Shown: piece after piece, positions 52,354 to 61,318 of the stretch | Position numbering within the stretch: position 1 is the stretch's first letter | Layout of the letters: every line of letters starts with the position of its first letter | NCBI GenBank assembly: GCA_900469955.1 | Contig: UBYX01000042.1 | Location: forward strand, 1 to 64,000 | Direction: 5' to 3' | DNA length: 64,000 nt | Origin: Hyphomicrobiales bacterium | GTDB lineage: Bacteria; Pseudomonadota; Alphaproteobacteria; Rhizobiales; Rhizobiaceae | Position numbers and translations under genes: made by a program | The notes under the pieces: generated by a model | Seen by the model: only the letters and a program-made list of their open reading frames with translations | Databases searched by the model: none | Told to the model about the DNA's origin: nothing

Positions 52354-54540
52354 TCATTTCACGACAAGGATCTTCGCGGTTCCCTTCCGATCCAGAACAT
52401 TGGTGGAAACGTCATCTCCATAGCGATGCATACGAAAGTCCGCTTGGGATGAACCGAGCCGCACGTTGCGCAAGACGATCTCATCCAGGAATGTAGGCAT
52501 GATCGGGTTGCGGACCCGAAATTCGTCCTCCGCGTGCGCCTGCTCGAGGCCAAGACAGGCTCCCAAAACGCCAAATAAGGCAGAAGCCGCCCAAGCCTGG
52601 GGTGAGCACGCGACTGGATAAGGCGTTGGTCCTCGACCGGGCCGCCGAATGAAGCCGCAGAAGAGTTCCGGCAGGCGCCGCATCTCCTGCTGTTTTGCAG
52701 CATCGAACAGACCTACGAACACCCGCGCTGCCTCATGCTTGAGATTGTATCGCGCGAAGCCGATAGCGATTGCGGCGTTGTCATGAGGCCATACCGAACC
52801 GTTGTGATAGGACATCGGGTTAAATCGTGCCTCGCCCTGCGCAAGCGTCCGGATGCCCCAGCCGCTGAACCCTTCCTTGCTGAGAAGTGTAGCAGCTACA
52901 CGTTTAGCCCTTTCCGGCGAGGCAATCCCGGTGAATAAGGCATGCCCCGCATTGGAGCTCCGCACGCGGCACGGTCGCTTCCTCCCATCGAGCGCCAGGG
53001 CGTAGGTGCCGAGTTCTTCATCCCAGAAATCTGCTTCGAAACGGTGGCGCAGGTCTTCAGAGGCCCTTGTCAGATCAGCTGCAAGTTGCTGATGTCCAAG
53101 GCGCTCAGCCATACGTCCCGCAGAACGCTTTGCCGCGAATACATATCCCTGAACCTCGCATAAGGCGATTGGCCCTACCGCGTCCGTACCGTCTTCGTGG
53201 AAGATGGAGTCGTGGGAGTCCTTCCAACCTTGGTTTTTCAGGCTGCCATTGCTTTCTGCCTGATACTCCACATAGCCATCGCCGTCCCGATCGCCATGGT
53301 TATCGATCCAGCGCAGTGCAGCAAGGATGTTTGGCCAGATCTCGGAAACGGTGTCCATGTCGCCTGTGGCGTCGAGATACATGCCCGCCAGCATGATGAA
53401 CAGCGGCGTTGAATCGACACTTCCGTAGTAGCGGCCGAATGGGACTTCGCCAAGGTTGGCCATTTCTCCGTGACGTATCTCGTGGAGAATCTTGCCGGGC
53501 TGCGCATCGGCATTAGGATCAGTTTGCTGGGCTTGCATTGCCGCCAGCGTTCGCAATACACCCCGAGCAATCGACGGGTCCATCCACAGCATGAACATCG
53601 CCGTGAAAATCCCATCGCGCCCGAAGATCGTACTGAACCAAGGAATTCCCGCGTATGGATAGGCACCGAAGCGGGTCGAGGTGGTTAACATGTAGACGTC
53701 GGAGGTGGCTCGACACGCTACTTCGTTGAACAGATCGCTTGAGCTCCGCACGGTAGCAATGTGCCGCGTCTGTTTGCGTCTGGCGCGGCGGCTCTCGCGG
53801 TAGGCGCGGAAGAAATCCAGCACGACAGCGGGCCCGCCCTCCTCGCAGGCAACCGTCACGAAGATCGTTGCCCTTCCCCCCGGCGCGATCGCTACCTCTA
53901 GGGTAGCTCGGTGTGGCTCAAGATGTTTCGGAACAGGTGCGAAGGCGATCGACGTACAACGCTCTACGTCATCAACGCCGAGATAGCAAAATTCCACTTT
54001 GTCTGGAGCGGCCAGCCTGGAACTCTCCTGACCTCGAATCTCTCGTTTCATCCCACGAACTTCAAAAAGGTCGCGGAAGTCGGCGTCGAATGTGTAGTCG
54101 ATGGTCAGTCGGCGTTCGGTCGTCGTGAAGTTTCGAACACTGAGTCGTTCGTAACAGACCCCGTGATGAAGAAACTTCGTACGCTCGAAGAAGATGGTCT
54201 CGCGGGGCAAGGTCTCAGCATCATGATCGACCTCGGGATTGGTAAGATCGACAGAAAGCGCTGCCTTGTCGTCATGAATGGACGAATTCAGCAGTAAGAG
54301 CTTTCGCCCCTGAACACGCAGTTCCAGCTTAGACAGGTACCGTGTGTCACGATAAAACAAGCCTTCCACCGAATTGCTCCCGGCAATGTCGCCATGGCCG
54401 TTTAAGACAGCGAACGCATCTCCATCCTTGAGGTTTTGAAGTGGGCGACCCACAAGAGAGGTGTCTACTTCCAGATCATACCGAACGGTGTCGAAGCTCC
54501 TGGCATCATCGATGGTCGGATCAATATCAAGCACCATCAT
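52354..54540 (-). CDS. amylo-alpha-1,6-glucosidase (glycogen debranching-type enzyme)
   Basis: A 728-aa GH133-like protein. The N-terminal beta-domain (GDE_N-type; FAVLNGHGDIAGSNSVEGLFY) is followed by an (alpha/alpha)6 catalytic part with IPWFSTIFGRDGIF, DGYVEYQAESNGSLKNQGWKD and WPHDNAAIAIGFARY. It should trim alpha-1,6 branches or act on trehalose/glycogen-type glucans. It is coupled to the glycosyltransferase gene upstream by ATGA. Intact and full length. Confidence 0.9.
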   Translation of the reverse strand: MMVLDIDPTIDDARSFDTVRYDLEVDTSLVGRPLQNLKDGDAFAVLNGHGDIAGSNSVEGLFYRDTRYLSKLELRVQGRKLLLLNSSIHDDKAALSVDLTNPEVDHDAETLPRETIFFERTKFLHHGVCYERLSVRNFTTTERRLTIDYTFDADFRDLFEVRGMKREIRGQESSRLAAPDKVEFCYLGVDDVERCTSIAFAPVPKHLEPHRATLEVAIAPGGRATIFVTVACEEGGPAVVLDFFRAYRESRRARRKQTRHIATVRSSSDLFNEVACRATSDVYMLTTSTRFGAYPYAGIPWFSTIFGRDGIFTAMFMLWMDPSIARGVLRTLAAMQAQQTDPNADAQPGKILHEIRHGEMANLGEVPFGRYYGSVDSTPLFIMLAGMYLDATGDMDTVSEIWPNILAALRWIDNHGDRDGDGYVEYQAESNGSLKNQGWKDSHDSIFHEDGTDAVGPIALCEVQGYVFAAKRSAGRMAERLGHQQLAADLTRASEDLRHRFEADFWDEELGTYALALDGRKRPCRVRSSNAGHALFTGIASPERAKRVAATLLSKEGFSGWGIRTLAQGEARFNPMSYHNGSVWPHDNAAIAIGFARYNLKHEAARVFVGLFDAAKQQEMRRLPELFCGFIRRPGRGPTPYPVACSPQAWAASALFGVLGACLGLEQAHAEDEFRVRNPIMPTFLDEIVLRNVRLGSSQADFRMHRYGDDVSTNVLDRKGTAKILVVK

Positions 54541-55685
54541 ACGGACCTTTGATTGGGCGAGGCTGGCCCAGCGCCGCCGGAAACCTTTGCCGCAGCAACC
54601 ACAGGCTCCAAGGGCAATAGGGAATTATATGCGTTGCGACGGTGGTGCGGCACCATCCTCGCCGAGGTTTCTGCCAGACGGCCGTATTCAGCAACATAGT
54701 CGCTTGCCATGCGTGCAACGGTGAACCGTTCTTCGAACCGCTGCCGGACCGCTCGCCGGTCAAGATCCGCAGCCTTACCGACTGCCTCAACTGCCTCTTC
54801 GATGGATTCGACAGTGAATCCAGTTACGCCCTCGTCGATAACCTCCGGGACCGAGCCGCGACGCCAAGCGATCGTCGGTGTTCCTTCTTTCATGGCCTCG
54901 ATCATGACCAAGCCGAATGGTTCGGGCCAATCAATGGGAAAGAGGAGCGCGATCGCATTCCCGAGGAAGTCTCGTTTCTCGTGATCACCAATCTCGCCGA
55001 CGAACTCGATCAGGGGATGATCGAGCTGTGGTCGAATGACGTGATCGAAGTAGTCTTGGTCGGCCGGGTCAACTTTCGCAGCGATCTTCAGCGGAGTATC
55101 CGTCCGCTTGGCAATCTCGATTGCCCGATCCGGCCGTTTCTCCGGAGCAATACGTCCCAGAAATGCAAGATAATCCCGCTTCGCCACTTCAAAAGGTGCA
55201 GGACCTGGGGGAAGGCCATGCTGGATGTTGGCTTGCCAATTGGCATTGGGAAGCGGCAGGCGCTGGTTCCTGGAGATCGAGACGAGCGGCATCTGCGTGA
55301 ACGCACGATACACGGGATGGAAATCCGGTAGATCCAGTCTCCCGTGCAACGTGGTCAGGCACTGTGCCGGAGAATTTCGGAACGCTGGAAACTGAAGCAA
55401 ATCGACGTGGAAATGGATGACGTCGAACGAGGAAGCCTGCCGCCGAACCTCTTCCAGCATGACGAGGAGGCTCGCAGTGTGATCGCGTATGCCCCCTAAC
55501 CTCAGTCCCTCGGGGACTGCTCGCACGAGTTCAGCGGAAGTTTCGGAATCCCCGCTGGCAAAGAGCGTGACATCGTGACCCTGCTGGACGAGTTCTTCTG
55601 TGAGCCAGGAGACGACGCGTTCGGTGCCGCCATAGAGTTTCGGCGGAACGGATTCCGCCAGGGGTGCTACTTGCGCGATACGCAT
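54537..55685 (-). CDS. family 4 glycosyltransferase
   Basis: A 382-aa GT-B fold enzyme. It has the N-terminal acceptor domain (MRIAQVAPLAESVPPKLYGG, then GTERVV) and the C-terminal donor domain with FLGRIAPEKRPDRAIEIAK and the catalytic EPFGLVMIEAMKEGTP (EX7E). The start at 55685 matches family N-termini; the frame extends to 55748. Together with the debranching enzyme it suggests a glucan or glycoside made or remodelled under stress. Confidence 0.9.
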   Translation of the reverse strand: MRIAQVAPLAESVPPKLYGGTERVVSWLTEELVQQGHDVTLFASGDSETSAELVRAVPEGLRLGGIRDHTASLLVMLEEVRRQASSFDVIHFHVDLLQFPAFRNSPAQCLTTLHGRLDLPDFHPVYRAFTQMPLVSISRNQRLPLPNANWQANIQHGLPPGPAPFEVAKRDYLAFLGRIAPEKRPDRAIEIAKRTDTPLKIAAKVDPADQDYFDHVIRPQLDHPLIEFVGEIGDHEKRDFLGNAIALLFPIDWPEPFGLVMIEAMKEGTPTIAWRRGSVPEVIDEGVTGFTVESIEEAVEAVGKAADLDRRAVRQRFEERFTVARMASDYVAEYGRLAETSARMVPHHRRNAYNSLLPLEPVVAAAKVSGGAGPASPNQRSV

Positions 55686-55963
55686 TTGATTGATCTCTGT
55701 TGCGCCAAGCGTCAGTCCAGCACGAATTGTCGTAGGGACCGCCGGCATCCGCTCACGAGGGCGTTGCTAGTGCACAAGAACAGCGAAGAACGGTATATGG
55801 AGCAGCCAACGGGTTTGGCTAGGGCCGTTCATTCATTAACAAGGCGCGGCCCGCTCAGCTCTTAACGCGCAACGATTTCGCCATGTGGCAGCCGCGCCAC
55901 TTGTAAAGAAGATCGGGTAGCACGATTTGTATAGAGATAGCAGCTCGTCTTACGGGCGCTGCT

Positions 55964-56005
55964 GTTGCGGGCTAACAAGCTTGTGCCCCAACGAAGGAGG
56001 ACGTC
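55964..56005 (+). promoter_or_regulatory. duplicated leader element, copy 2
   Basis: The 42 bases before ATG 56006 repeat the leader at 50795-50839 with two short deletions. Conserved blocks: GTTGCGGGCTA, TTGTGCCCCAA, CGAA, GGAGGAC, and ATGTCTTCC at the start codon. Confidence 0.65.
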
Positions 56006-56293
56006 ATGTCTTCCATTTCCAACCGAGAAGAACTTGATCCTGCTGATCTTGCAATGATCAGGGATGTGCTGAGAACCGAAGGCTTCAGAGGTCTCGACGC
56101 ACAGAAGAGTTCAGACGCTAAACGCGCCGCGTCGGACTTTCTCCAAACGGAATTCCGCAACGGGAACACGACGCGGGAAAGTCTGCTCCTCGCTATTCGA
56201 AGAAAACAAGGCTCCCGTCCAGAGCGGTCAGCGGGTGATGGTTTACCCATGACCGAAGGGTTGAAAAGGTGGCAGGACGAAGGAGGCCAGTGA
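56006..56293 (+). CDS. hypothetical small protein
   Basis: A 95-aa soluble helical protein (REELDPADLAMIRDVLRTEG, then KRAASDFLQTEFRNG). An excellent AAGGAGGAC site precedes the ATG. Its TGA shares a base with the ATG of the DUF1488 remnant downstream. Family not recognised. Confidence 0.65.
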   Translation: MSSISNREELDPADLAMIRDVLRTEGFRGLDAQKSSDAKRAASDFLQTEFRNGNTTRESLLLAIRRKQGSRPERSAGDGLPMTEGLKRWQDEGGQ

Positions 56294-56541
56294 TGGCACT
56301 CTCCTTCCCGAACTGCGCCAGAAGCTACGACTAAGCCCACGCACTCGTTCGGTTCCTCGGCCACAACGGTATGCTCGAGGTGAGGTTTTACGTGCTTGCT
56401 GAAGTGCTCGCAGGAGGACGTCCGCAGAGAACGCTACGCGAAACCGACTACCTCGTATCCTTCGACGCGCTCCGTCCAAGAATTCAGGAGGGGCGAGGAG
56501 CGCCTACGCTTCCCGTCATGAAGCAGGAGGAGAGGTTCTAA
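56293..56541 (+). pseudogene. DUF1488 gene with in-frame TAA near the start
   Basis: From ATG 56293 (AGGAGG six bases upstream) the frame reads MALSFPNCARSYD, TAA (56332-56334, codon 14), then AHALVRFLGHNGMLEVRFYV and DYLVSFDALRPRIQE to TAA 56541. The FPN..RSYD and RFLGHNGMLEV motifs identify DUF1488. Apart from the stop the frame is intact for about 82 codons. Its end overlaps the convergent DUF982 stop by four bases. Confidence 0.7.
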
Positions 56542-56810
56542 TAGTGGAGGTGATGACGGGCATCTTCCTCAGCACAGGCTGCAACGAAATGGGGGCGCGC
56601 TTGTTCGGTGCGCACCTCGCCGCGGATCGCGCTGTGGCAGAGATTAAAGGCGCTCCAGTAAAGCGGCCCCGATTTATGATGGAAGTGCTCATGCATGTAT
56701 CGAAGAGCTTCGCTGGGGCCCATGATTGCTCTGTCAAGCAAGTCGGCGCCCCCAACGTGCACTGGACTTCTCCAGCGGGCGGTAAATGCGATCCTGATTA
56801 CGGTATTCAA
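56538..56810 (-). CDS. DUF982 protein
   Basis: A DUF982 protein: FTARWRSPVHV, IMGPSEALRYMHEHF, YWSAFNLCHSAIRGE, ARPHFVAACAEED. The frame is open to 56930, but the domain begins near the TTG at 56810, which has an AGGAG about ten bases upstream and gives 90 aa. The exact start is uncertain. Confidence 0.75.
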   Translation of the reverse strand: MNTVIRIAFTARWRSPVHVGGADLLDRAIMGPSEALRYMHEHFHHKSGPLYWSAFNLCHSAIRGEVRTEQARPHFVAACAEEDARHHLHY

Positions 56811-57012
56811 GGGATGTTCACTCCTCGAAAGATCACCAAAAATCTTGCGACCGGCTTCACTACGACGGCAGAGGTCCGAGTCCGACGTATTCTTGAATAC
56901 GAGCGGATGAGGCTCCTTGTGATGGAACAACTATCCTTTATGGACATGATGATCCTGCCACTTCCCCATTCTGGTAAACGATCGGCTGGGGCACCACCCG
57001 GCCGAGGCGCTG

Positions 57013-57231
57013 CTACCGATGAGCCGGTTGCACTTCCTGGTGCTCGGTAGACGCTCGAACTGCGGCGTCGTCGCCGGGGTGGATTTTATCCTTGCCGGGA
57101 TTTTGATAGGGTTGCTTAGAGGCCTGCTCTTTAAGAGCCTTAGTAGCCTCGGCCTTCTGACCTTTAAGCCCGAGAAGCGAATACCGCGCGCTCACCAAGT
57201 CGCGGACCTGGGTTTTCCATTGGGTGAACAT
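57013..57231 (-). CDS. hypothetical small protein
   Basis: A 72-aa protein (MFTQWKTQVRDLVSARYSLL, then AEATKALKEQASKQ) with AAGGAG seven bases before ATG 57231. Helical N-terminal half, polar tail. Function unknown; one of a series of minus-strand small genes. Confidence 0.6.
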   Translation of the reverse strand: MFTQWKTQVRDLVSARYSLLGLKGQKAEATKALKEQASKQPYQNPGKDKIHPGDDAAVRASTEHQEVQPAHR

Positions 57232-57556
57232 TGCATTCTCCTTAGGAGACTTGGCGCCTCCCATTCCATAACGCGCTCATTGCCTGGACATAGCAACAAC
57301 AAAGATGAAAGTAACCGATCCAGATCCTATAGCGCGCGGACCGAGGCGGACCGCCCCATTCCGTCCACTGCCACCCATAGGGGTCGTGGCGTAAGCCAAG
57401 TGGCTGGCAAGGCTTGCGCGGACTTGTCTTCATGACAACCAGGTGGTGTCGAAGGCGGACCACCGCCCTAACCACCGAGCGGGTGTCATGACACCAAAAT
57501 AGTTTGGGCCGATATCGGAGGTGGTGCGTTGTTCTATGCAACGCGAGAACAAGCCT

Positions 57557-57820
57557 ATGATTTTCCTATTGTCGCTAACCACCGACCTGAGTGCAGAGTC
57601 CGCCCACGTCAAACGGCAACTGGGGGAGCACTTTGAAATAACCTCAGCGGGTCCTCTTATGTTTGTGGATTTCGAGGGCACTGCCAAGGAATTGACGACA
57701 AACATTTCTCTCGTCGCCCCAAACAACGCCTCTTTTTTTGTAGCGGCTCTGAGTGACTGGGATAGCAAAAACACACGACACGCAGACCAGTGGCTTGGGG
57801 AACGAGCCGCGTTATCTTGA
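57557..57820 (+). CDS. hypothetical small protein
   Basis: An 87-aa alpha-beta protein (MIFLLSLTTDLSAESAHVKR, then GPLMFVDFEGTAKELTTN, NNASFFVAALSDWDSKN) that looks like a small ferredoxin-type fold. The frame opens at 57521; ATG 57557 fits the fold best, but the ribosome site is weak. No family name known to me. Confidence 0.5.
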   Translation: MIFLLSLTTDLSAESAHVKRQLGEHFEITSAGPLMFVDFEGTAKELTTNISLVAPNNASFFVAALSDWDSKNTRHADQWLGERAALS

Positions 57821-57864
57821 ACCGTTTCCCCTCGACCACTGAACCAGACTAAGCGTGGGATACT

Positions 57865-58119
57865 TCACTGAAACGAAGCCAACTCTGGACGTTTCGGTCG
57901 GTCAATCGAGAAGTTCAGGTTGAAGAGAATGGTACCCTCTTCATCAACCACTGTCATGACCCACGCGTTTCCCAACCAGAGGCTCATGTCGTTATCAATC
58001 AACATCTCACTCGCGCCCTGCATGGCTTCGATACGCGCCTCGTCCTCGCTGCCGAGCACGAGGCCCTCATGATCAACGGCCATTTTGCCGTCTTTTGTGT
58101 GAAAGAAGTATCTTGGCAT
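57865..58119 (-). CDS. DUF6894-type small protein
   Basis: An 84-aa protein starting MPRYFFHTKDGKMAVDHEG, then GASEMLIDNDMSLW and a strand WVMTVVDEEGTILFNL. The RYFFHxxDG opening is the mark of this family, frequent in rhizobia and of unknown function. GGAGG precedes ATG 58119. Confidence 0.8.
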   Translation of the reverse strand: MPRYFFHTKDGKMAVDHEGLVLGSEDEARIEAMQGASEMLIDNDMSLWLGNAWVMTVVDEEGTILFNLNFSIDRPKRPELASFQ

Positions 58120-58493
58120 GGGCCACCTCCGACCTGGTATGGGCGGAAGCTGTGTGCTCACGCGATGGCGCCCGGGGCAACTGTCATCGCTAAAAACAGG
58201 CTGCGCCTTGCTAACCGCCATGTCCAGAGAAATCGGAGGCCAGCGACGTTGCTTGGGCCCATGTCACTGAACCCGCAGTCAATGTCTCAGAGGGTAATCA
58301 ATTATTTGCAGCAAATGTGCTTCGCGCCTGCTCGCCCGAGTCACAAATGGTGAGCAAAGAGAAGACCCAGGCGTTTTACCGCCTGGGCCTTAAAACAGTC
58401 TGTCGGATGGGTCATCTGTGTGGTTGGGCGTCAATAGCTCCAACGGGTAAAAGTACGATAGCGCCCCTTATCCCTTCCTGCTTTGCAACACCA

Positions 58494-58697
58494 TCACGGA
58501 AACGGGAACCCCACGCGCTGTCGACGGGCGATATCTCTCGCGTTGATCACCGTGCAGTACATGTCGGCCTGACTCTCGGAGAGATTTGTAAGGCAATAGG
58601 TGGAAGGCATTGCCGGCCCACCGGTGAAGACGTCGTAAACCGTCCAGCTGAGATCGAGTTCCTGACGAACCGCATACCTCATTGCTTCGTCGGCCAT
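58494..58697 (-). CDS. hypothetical small protein, paralogue of 51093-51413
   Basis: A 67-aa protein (AMRYAVRQELDLSWTVYDVF, then NLSESQADMYCTVINARDIA) with AGGAGG five bases before ATG 58697. It shares the SWTVYD and CxxVN core with its paralogue. The paralogue in turn precedes a DUF982 gene; here a DUF982 gene lies about 1.7 kb downstream. Confidence 0.65.
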   Translation of the reverse strand: MADEAMRYAVRQELDLSWTVYDVFTGGPAMPSTYCLTNLSESQADMYCTVINARDIARRQRVGFPFP

Positions 58698-59367
58698 GCC
58701 AACCTCCTGAAGGATGGCAATGGCCAAGATGGTCGTTGTGTCCATCGATCTTAAGTACATTAGCATGTATGGGCGCCGACTCCTCACTAATTCGGCGAAC
58801 CCGTCTCCCGAGGCCGGAAGAACGGAAATGCTCCTGGAAACCCATCCCTTTAGAGGGTTCCCGACATAGGGCGTATCCGGTAGCATCCGGAGATGCCCAA
58901 CCGTACCTTATGGGTGGATATCACGCCACGCCATTGTAGTGGAGGAAGATATAGCTCTCGACCATGTCTTGGCTCTCATGGCCCAGCACGTCCCGGGTCC
59001 CGAGGAAATGGCCGACACCGTAACGTTCCTCGACATGCGCACCGTGTAAGTGAGGTTCATGGCGATCATTCCCGCCCATGTTTCGTTCGATGACCTCTGC
59101 TGGATTCCTCATGCCGCTTTCCCAACTGACGGAGACCGAATTCGGTCCCTCGGCAGCGTTTTCGTGCGCGCGTAAAGTGGGTTCACCTCCTGAAATGTCG
59201 GGTGGTTGGGCGCCGAAACGCCCAAGCGACGGGCCTTAGTTTGGCGACCAGACCCGTCCGGCAGTAGATTTGCACAACCGTCGCACCCGTACCCTGCAGG
59301 GCGGAGTAGGTGTGACCGAGTCGTGAGTTGTTTGAAATGGTGACTTCTTCTGCTGTTATGGGTATCG
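58698..59367. other. region with no clear gene
   Basis: About 670 bp. A plus-strand stretch around 58930-59050 reads IALDHVLALMAQHVPGPEEM and ends in TAA but has no start codon. A minus-strand frame (58921-59112) covers the same bases. Both lack ribosome sites, so neither is called. Confidence 0.35.
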
Positions 59368-59655
59368 CTAATTAGGTACCGAGTACTCGTCCGTTTTCCT
59401 GCGAAGTTCTTCTCTGTATTGCCCAATCGCATGACGGACGCGGTCTTCCGGATGGCCGGTGATAACGGCTAGCTCTAAGATAGCGGCGTCAGTGCCGAGG
59501 ACGTCGAAAGCAACAAAGGCTTCAACTTCGTCTGCGTGATAGGAGCTTTGAGGGGGTGTGCTGTAGGTTCCAAGAAGCGTCGCTTCTGGCAGCCCCTCAA
59601 AGAAGACGCCGACGTGGCCGATGCCGTCATAGAGTATGGTTTTGGTTATGCGCAT
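59368..59655 (-). CDS. hypothetical small protein
   Basis: A 95-aa protein (MRITKTILYDGIGHVGVFFEG, then EVEAFVAFDVLGTDAAILE) with GGGAGGA before ATG 59655. Mixed alpha-beta with an acidic middle. No family recognised. Confidence 0.6.
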   Translation of the reverse strand: MRITKTILYDGIGHVGVFFEGLPEATLLGTYSTPPQSSYHADEVEAFVAFDVLGTDAAILELAVITGHPEDRVRHAIGQYREELRRKTDEYSVPN

Positions 59656-59707
59656 ATTGTCCTCCCGCGACGGCCATAGCATTTACCGAGGCAGCCTGTT
59701 TCAAAGG

Positions 59708-59965
59708 TTATAGGGACGAAGAGGTGTAGCTGGTCTGAGTTGCGTCTGCGGTGTCGTCACCCACACCAAGGATGTTGATGAGCGCTTCTCTTTCTGGGCC
59801 GAACGGTTTCTGGTTGAGAAAGTCGGCAACGGGCATTTGTGTCTGGTGGCCACCCGAGGGCTCGTTTGCTTTATGAAGAACGAAAGCTTGTTGAGTAGCG
59901 TCGTCAGTGAGCAGGAACCACCGGTCCCCATTCGAGCTGGAGGAAAACTGTTGTAGGTTGTTCAT
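59708..59965 (-). CDS. hypothetical small protein
   Basis: An 85-aa protein (MNNLQQFSSSSNGDRWFLLT, then AFVLHKANEPSGGHQTQMP, PEREALINILG). The pattern NSNGDRWFL...HxANEPSGG is one I associate with small rhizobial proteins. The start at 59965 fits; the ribosome site is poor. Function unknown. Confidence 0.6.
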   Translation of the reverse strand: MNNLQQFSSSSNGDRWFLLTDDATQQAFVLHKANEPSGGHQTQMPVADFLNQKPFGPEREALINILGVGDDTADATQTSYTSSSL

Positions 59966-60015
59966 GTCGCTATGTTCCCGTTTGGTATGGAGGCCGGCAG
60001 AATCGCGTGCTCCCC

Positions 60016-60282
60016 TCATGTTGAGGAGGCAACGGGCCGGGCAGGCCGGCTATCGTTAGCCAGAGCCTCATCAAGGGCGGCTTCGGTAACCGCAATGGCA
60101 TCCGTGAAGGCACCCGATGTCAGCATGATCGTCAGCATGCGGTGGTAGCCTTCCCACATGACATCGAGAGGCTCCTCGTCAATCTGAACATCGAACTCGC
60201 CAGGCCCATGTGCCTTATCCATTCCCGGCAACAGGAAGGCGTTTCGGAAGGCGACCCGCTTGACGCTCGTCTTGATGTTCAT
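60016..60282 (-). CDS. hypothetical small protein, paralogue of 52054-52302
   Basis: An 88-aa protein (KTSVKRVAFRNAFLLPGMDK, then EEPLDVMWEGYHRMLTIM) with GAGGAG before ATG 60282. It follows the DUF1488 gene by 29 bp in the same orientation, the same order as at 51772-52302, so the pair is a duplicated unit. Confidence 0.75.
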   Translation of the reverse strand: MNIKTSVKRVAFRNAFLLPGMDKAHGPGEFDVQIDEEPLDVMWEGYHRMLTIMLTSGAFTDAIAVTEAALDEALANDSRPARPVASST

Positions 60283-60311
60283 GATTAGCTCCTCGAACAG
60301 TGCCACTCAGG

Positions 60312-60566
60312 CTAGCGTAAGTCGGCCGCTCTGAGCGTGTAGGTCATGCCGTGTTTCGGATTGTAGAGCTTCAGTGCAATCTGCTGGATTTTGGATCGAG
60401 CAGCATCAAAGGCACGAAGGTAATCTTGCTTTGACAGTCTGGTGGCTGAAAGAGCGGCAGCGTCCACGAAGAACTTGACTTCGAACATGCCGTCATAGCC
60501 GGTGAAGCGAATTAGGTTCCTGACGTCGTCGAAGCTTCTGCTCGTGTTCGGGAAAGCTAATGTCAT
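60312..60566 (-). CDS. DUF1488 protein (intact copy)
   Basis: An 84-aa DUF1488 protein: TLAFPNTSRSFDDVRNLIRF, GYDGMFEVKFFVDAAALSATR, QDYLRAFDAARSKIQQIAL. It is the only one of three DUF1488 genes here without a premature stop. First gene of a pair with 60016-60282. DUF1488 has no known function. Confidence 0.85.
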   Translation of the reverse strand: MTLAFPNTSRSFDDVRNLIRFTGYDGMFEVKFFVDAAALSATRLSKQDYLRAFDAARSKIQQIALKLYNPKHGMTYTLRAADLR

Positions 60567-60640
60567 AATATGCTCCGATTGTGGGTCTGACGGGCCATCC
60601 GGGGAGATCCCCTGGCGAGGCTGCCATCGTTGTGGACGAC

Positions 60641-60943
60641 CTAGGTGCGCCGTGTCAGTGGGTAGGCATCACCGTCATAGAGTGCCTGCATCTGGGCGCC
60701 ATCGTACCGCGCTTCATCCACTTCCAGGACCGAACCGCGAAGCAGGGAGCTCGGGAATTCCTCGATGGCAAAACGCAGAGCTTCAGCAGCCGTCTCAAAG
60801 CGCCGGTAACGGTGGCCGCTTGCTCGTTGCCTGCTCCGGCACGGATAGAAGCCCGCCCCCTCGTTATAATTGAACCGGGACTTGCCGCTGAACGGGACGG
60901 CCGCTTGTTTGGCCGACGATACCAACTGGGAGGGGCCGGTCAC
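60641..60943 (-). CDS. hypothetical protein
   Basis: A 100-aa protein whose conserved-looking part is FETAAEALRFAIEEFPSSLL, then GSVLEVDEARYDGAQMQALY and YPLTRR. It superficially resembles DUF982 (EAL helix) but lacks the C-containing helix and the AR..F end, so I treat it as a separate rhizobial family. Its start overlaps the stop of the upstream gene by four bases. Confidence 0.6.
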   Translation of the reverse strand: MTGPSQLVSSAKQAAVPFSGKSRFNYNEGAGFYPCRSRQRASGHRYRRFETAAEALRFAIEEFPSSLLRGSVLEVDEARYDGAQMQALYDGDAYPLTRRT

Positions 60944-61134
60944 TGCGTGAAGACGGCGAGAGAAAGGTTCTTTTGGCGTTTCCTTAGCCGAACTTGCCGC
61001 TCATCTAACCGCGCCTCTCGTCGGCGCAGAGCAAGCCTTCCTCTTACGTCTTGAAGCTTGGCTGCATCAGAACCCTCTTCAGCAACGGGTCGGTTGAACA
61101 GTTGCTCAATGGAGTGATAGTTACTTCTGATCAT
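60940..61134 (-). CDS. small basic coiled-coil-like protein
   Basis: A 64-aa protein (MIRSNYHSIEQLFNRPVAEE, then LALRRREARLDERQVRLRKR) with a strongly charged helical second half. GAGGA lies before ATG 61134; an upstream ATG at 61158 is possible. Coupled to the next gene by ATGA. Confidence 0.6.
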   Translation of the reverse strand: MIRSNYHSIEQLFNRPVAEEGSDAAKLQDVRGRLALRRREARLDERQVRLRKRQKNLSLAVFTQ

Positions 61135-61318
61135 TTTGACATCCTCAGGTTCCGGCAAGACACGTGCCTTGCCGCACTCCTGCCGACGGCGGAGTTCTTA
61201 ACGTCCACAAAGATCGAGGTTTGCCAAGCAACCGGCTGTGCCGGGAGGATCAGGTAGCCAAAAAGGCTGCAACGTCTCCTAGATATGGCCACGAATCTCC
61301 GAGTTACAAGGCGGCGGG

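Noticed and set aside
58921..59112. 63-codon minus-strand frame resembling an integrase end
   Set aside because: The resemblance is only a GHES-type segment; no tyrosine context, and the opposite strand reads equally well.
60641..60943. Tenth DUF982 member
   Set aside because: It has an AAEALRF helix, but the cysteine helix and AR..F end are missing, so it is listed as a separate hypothetical.
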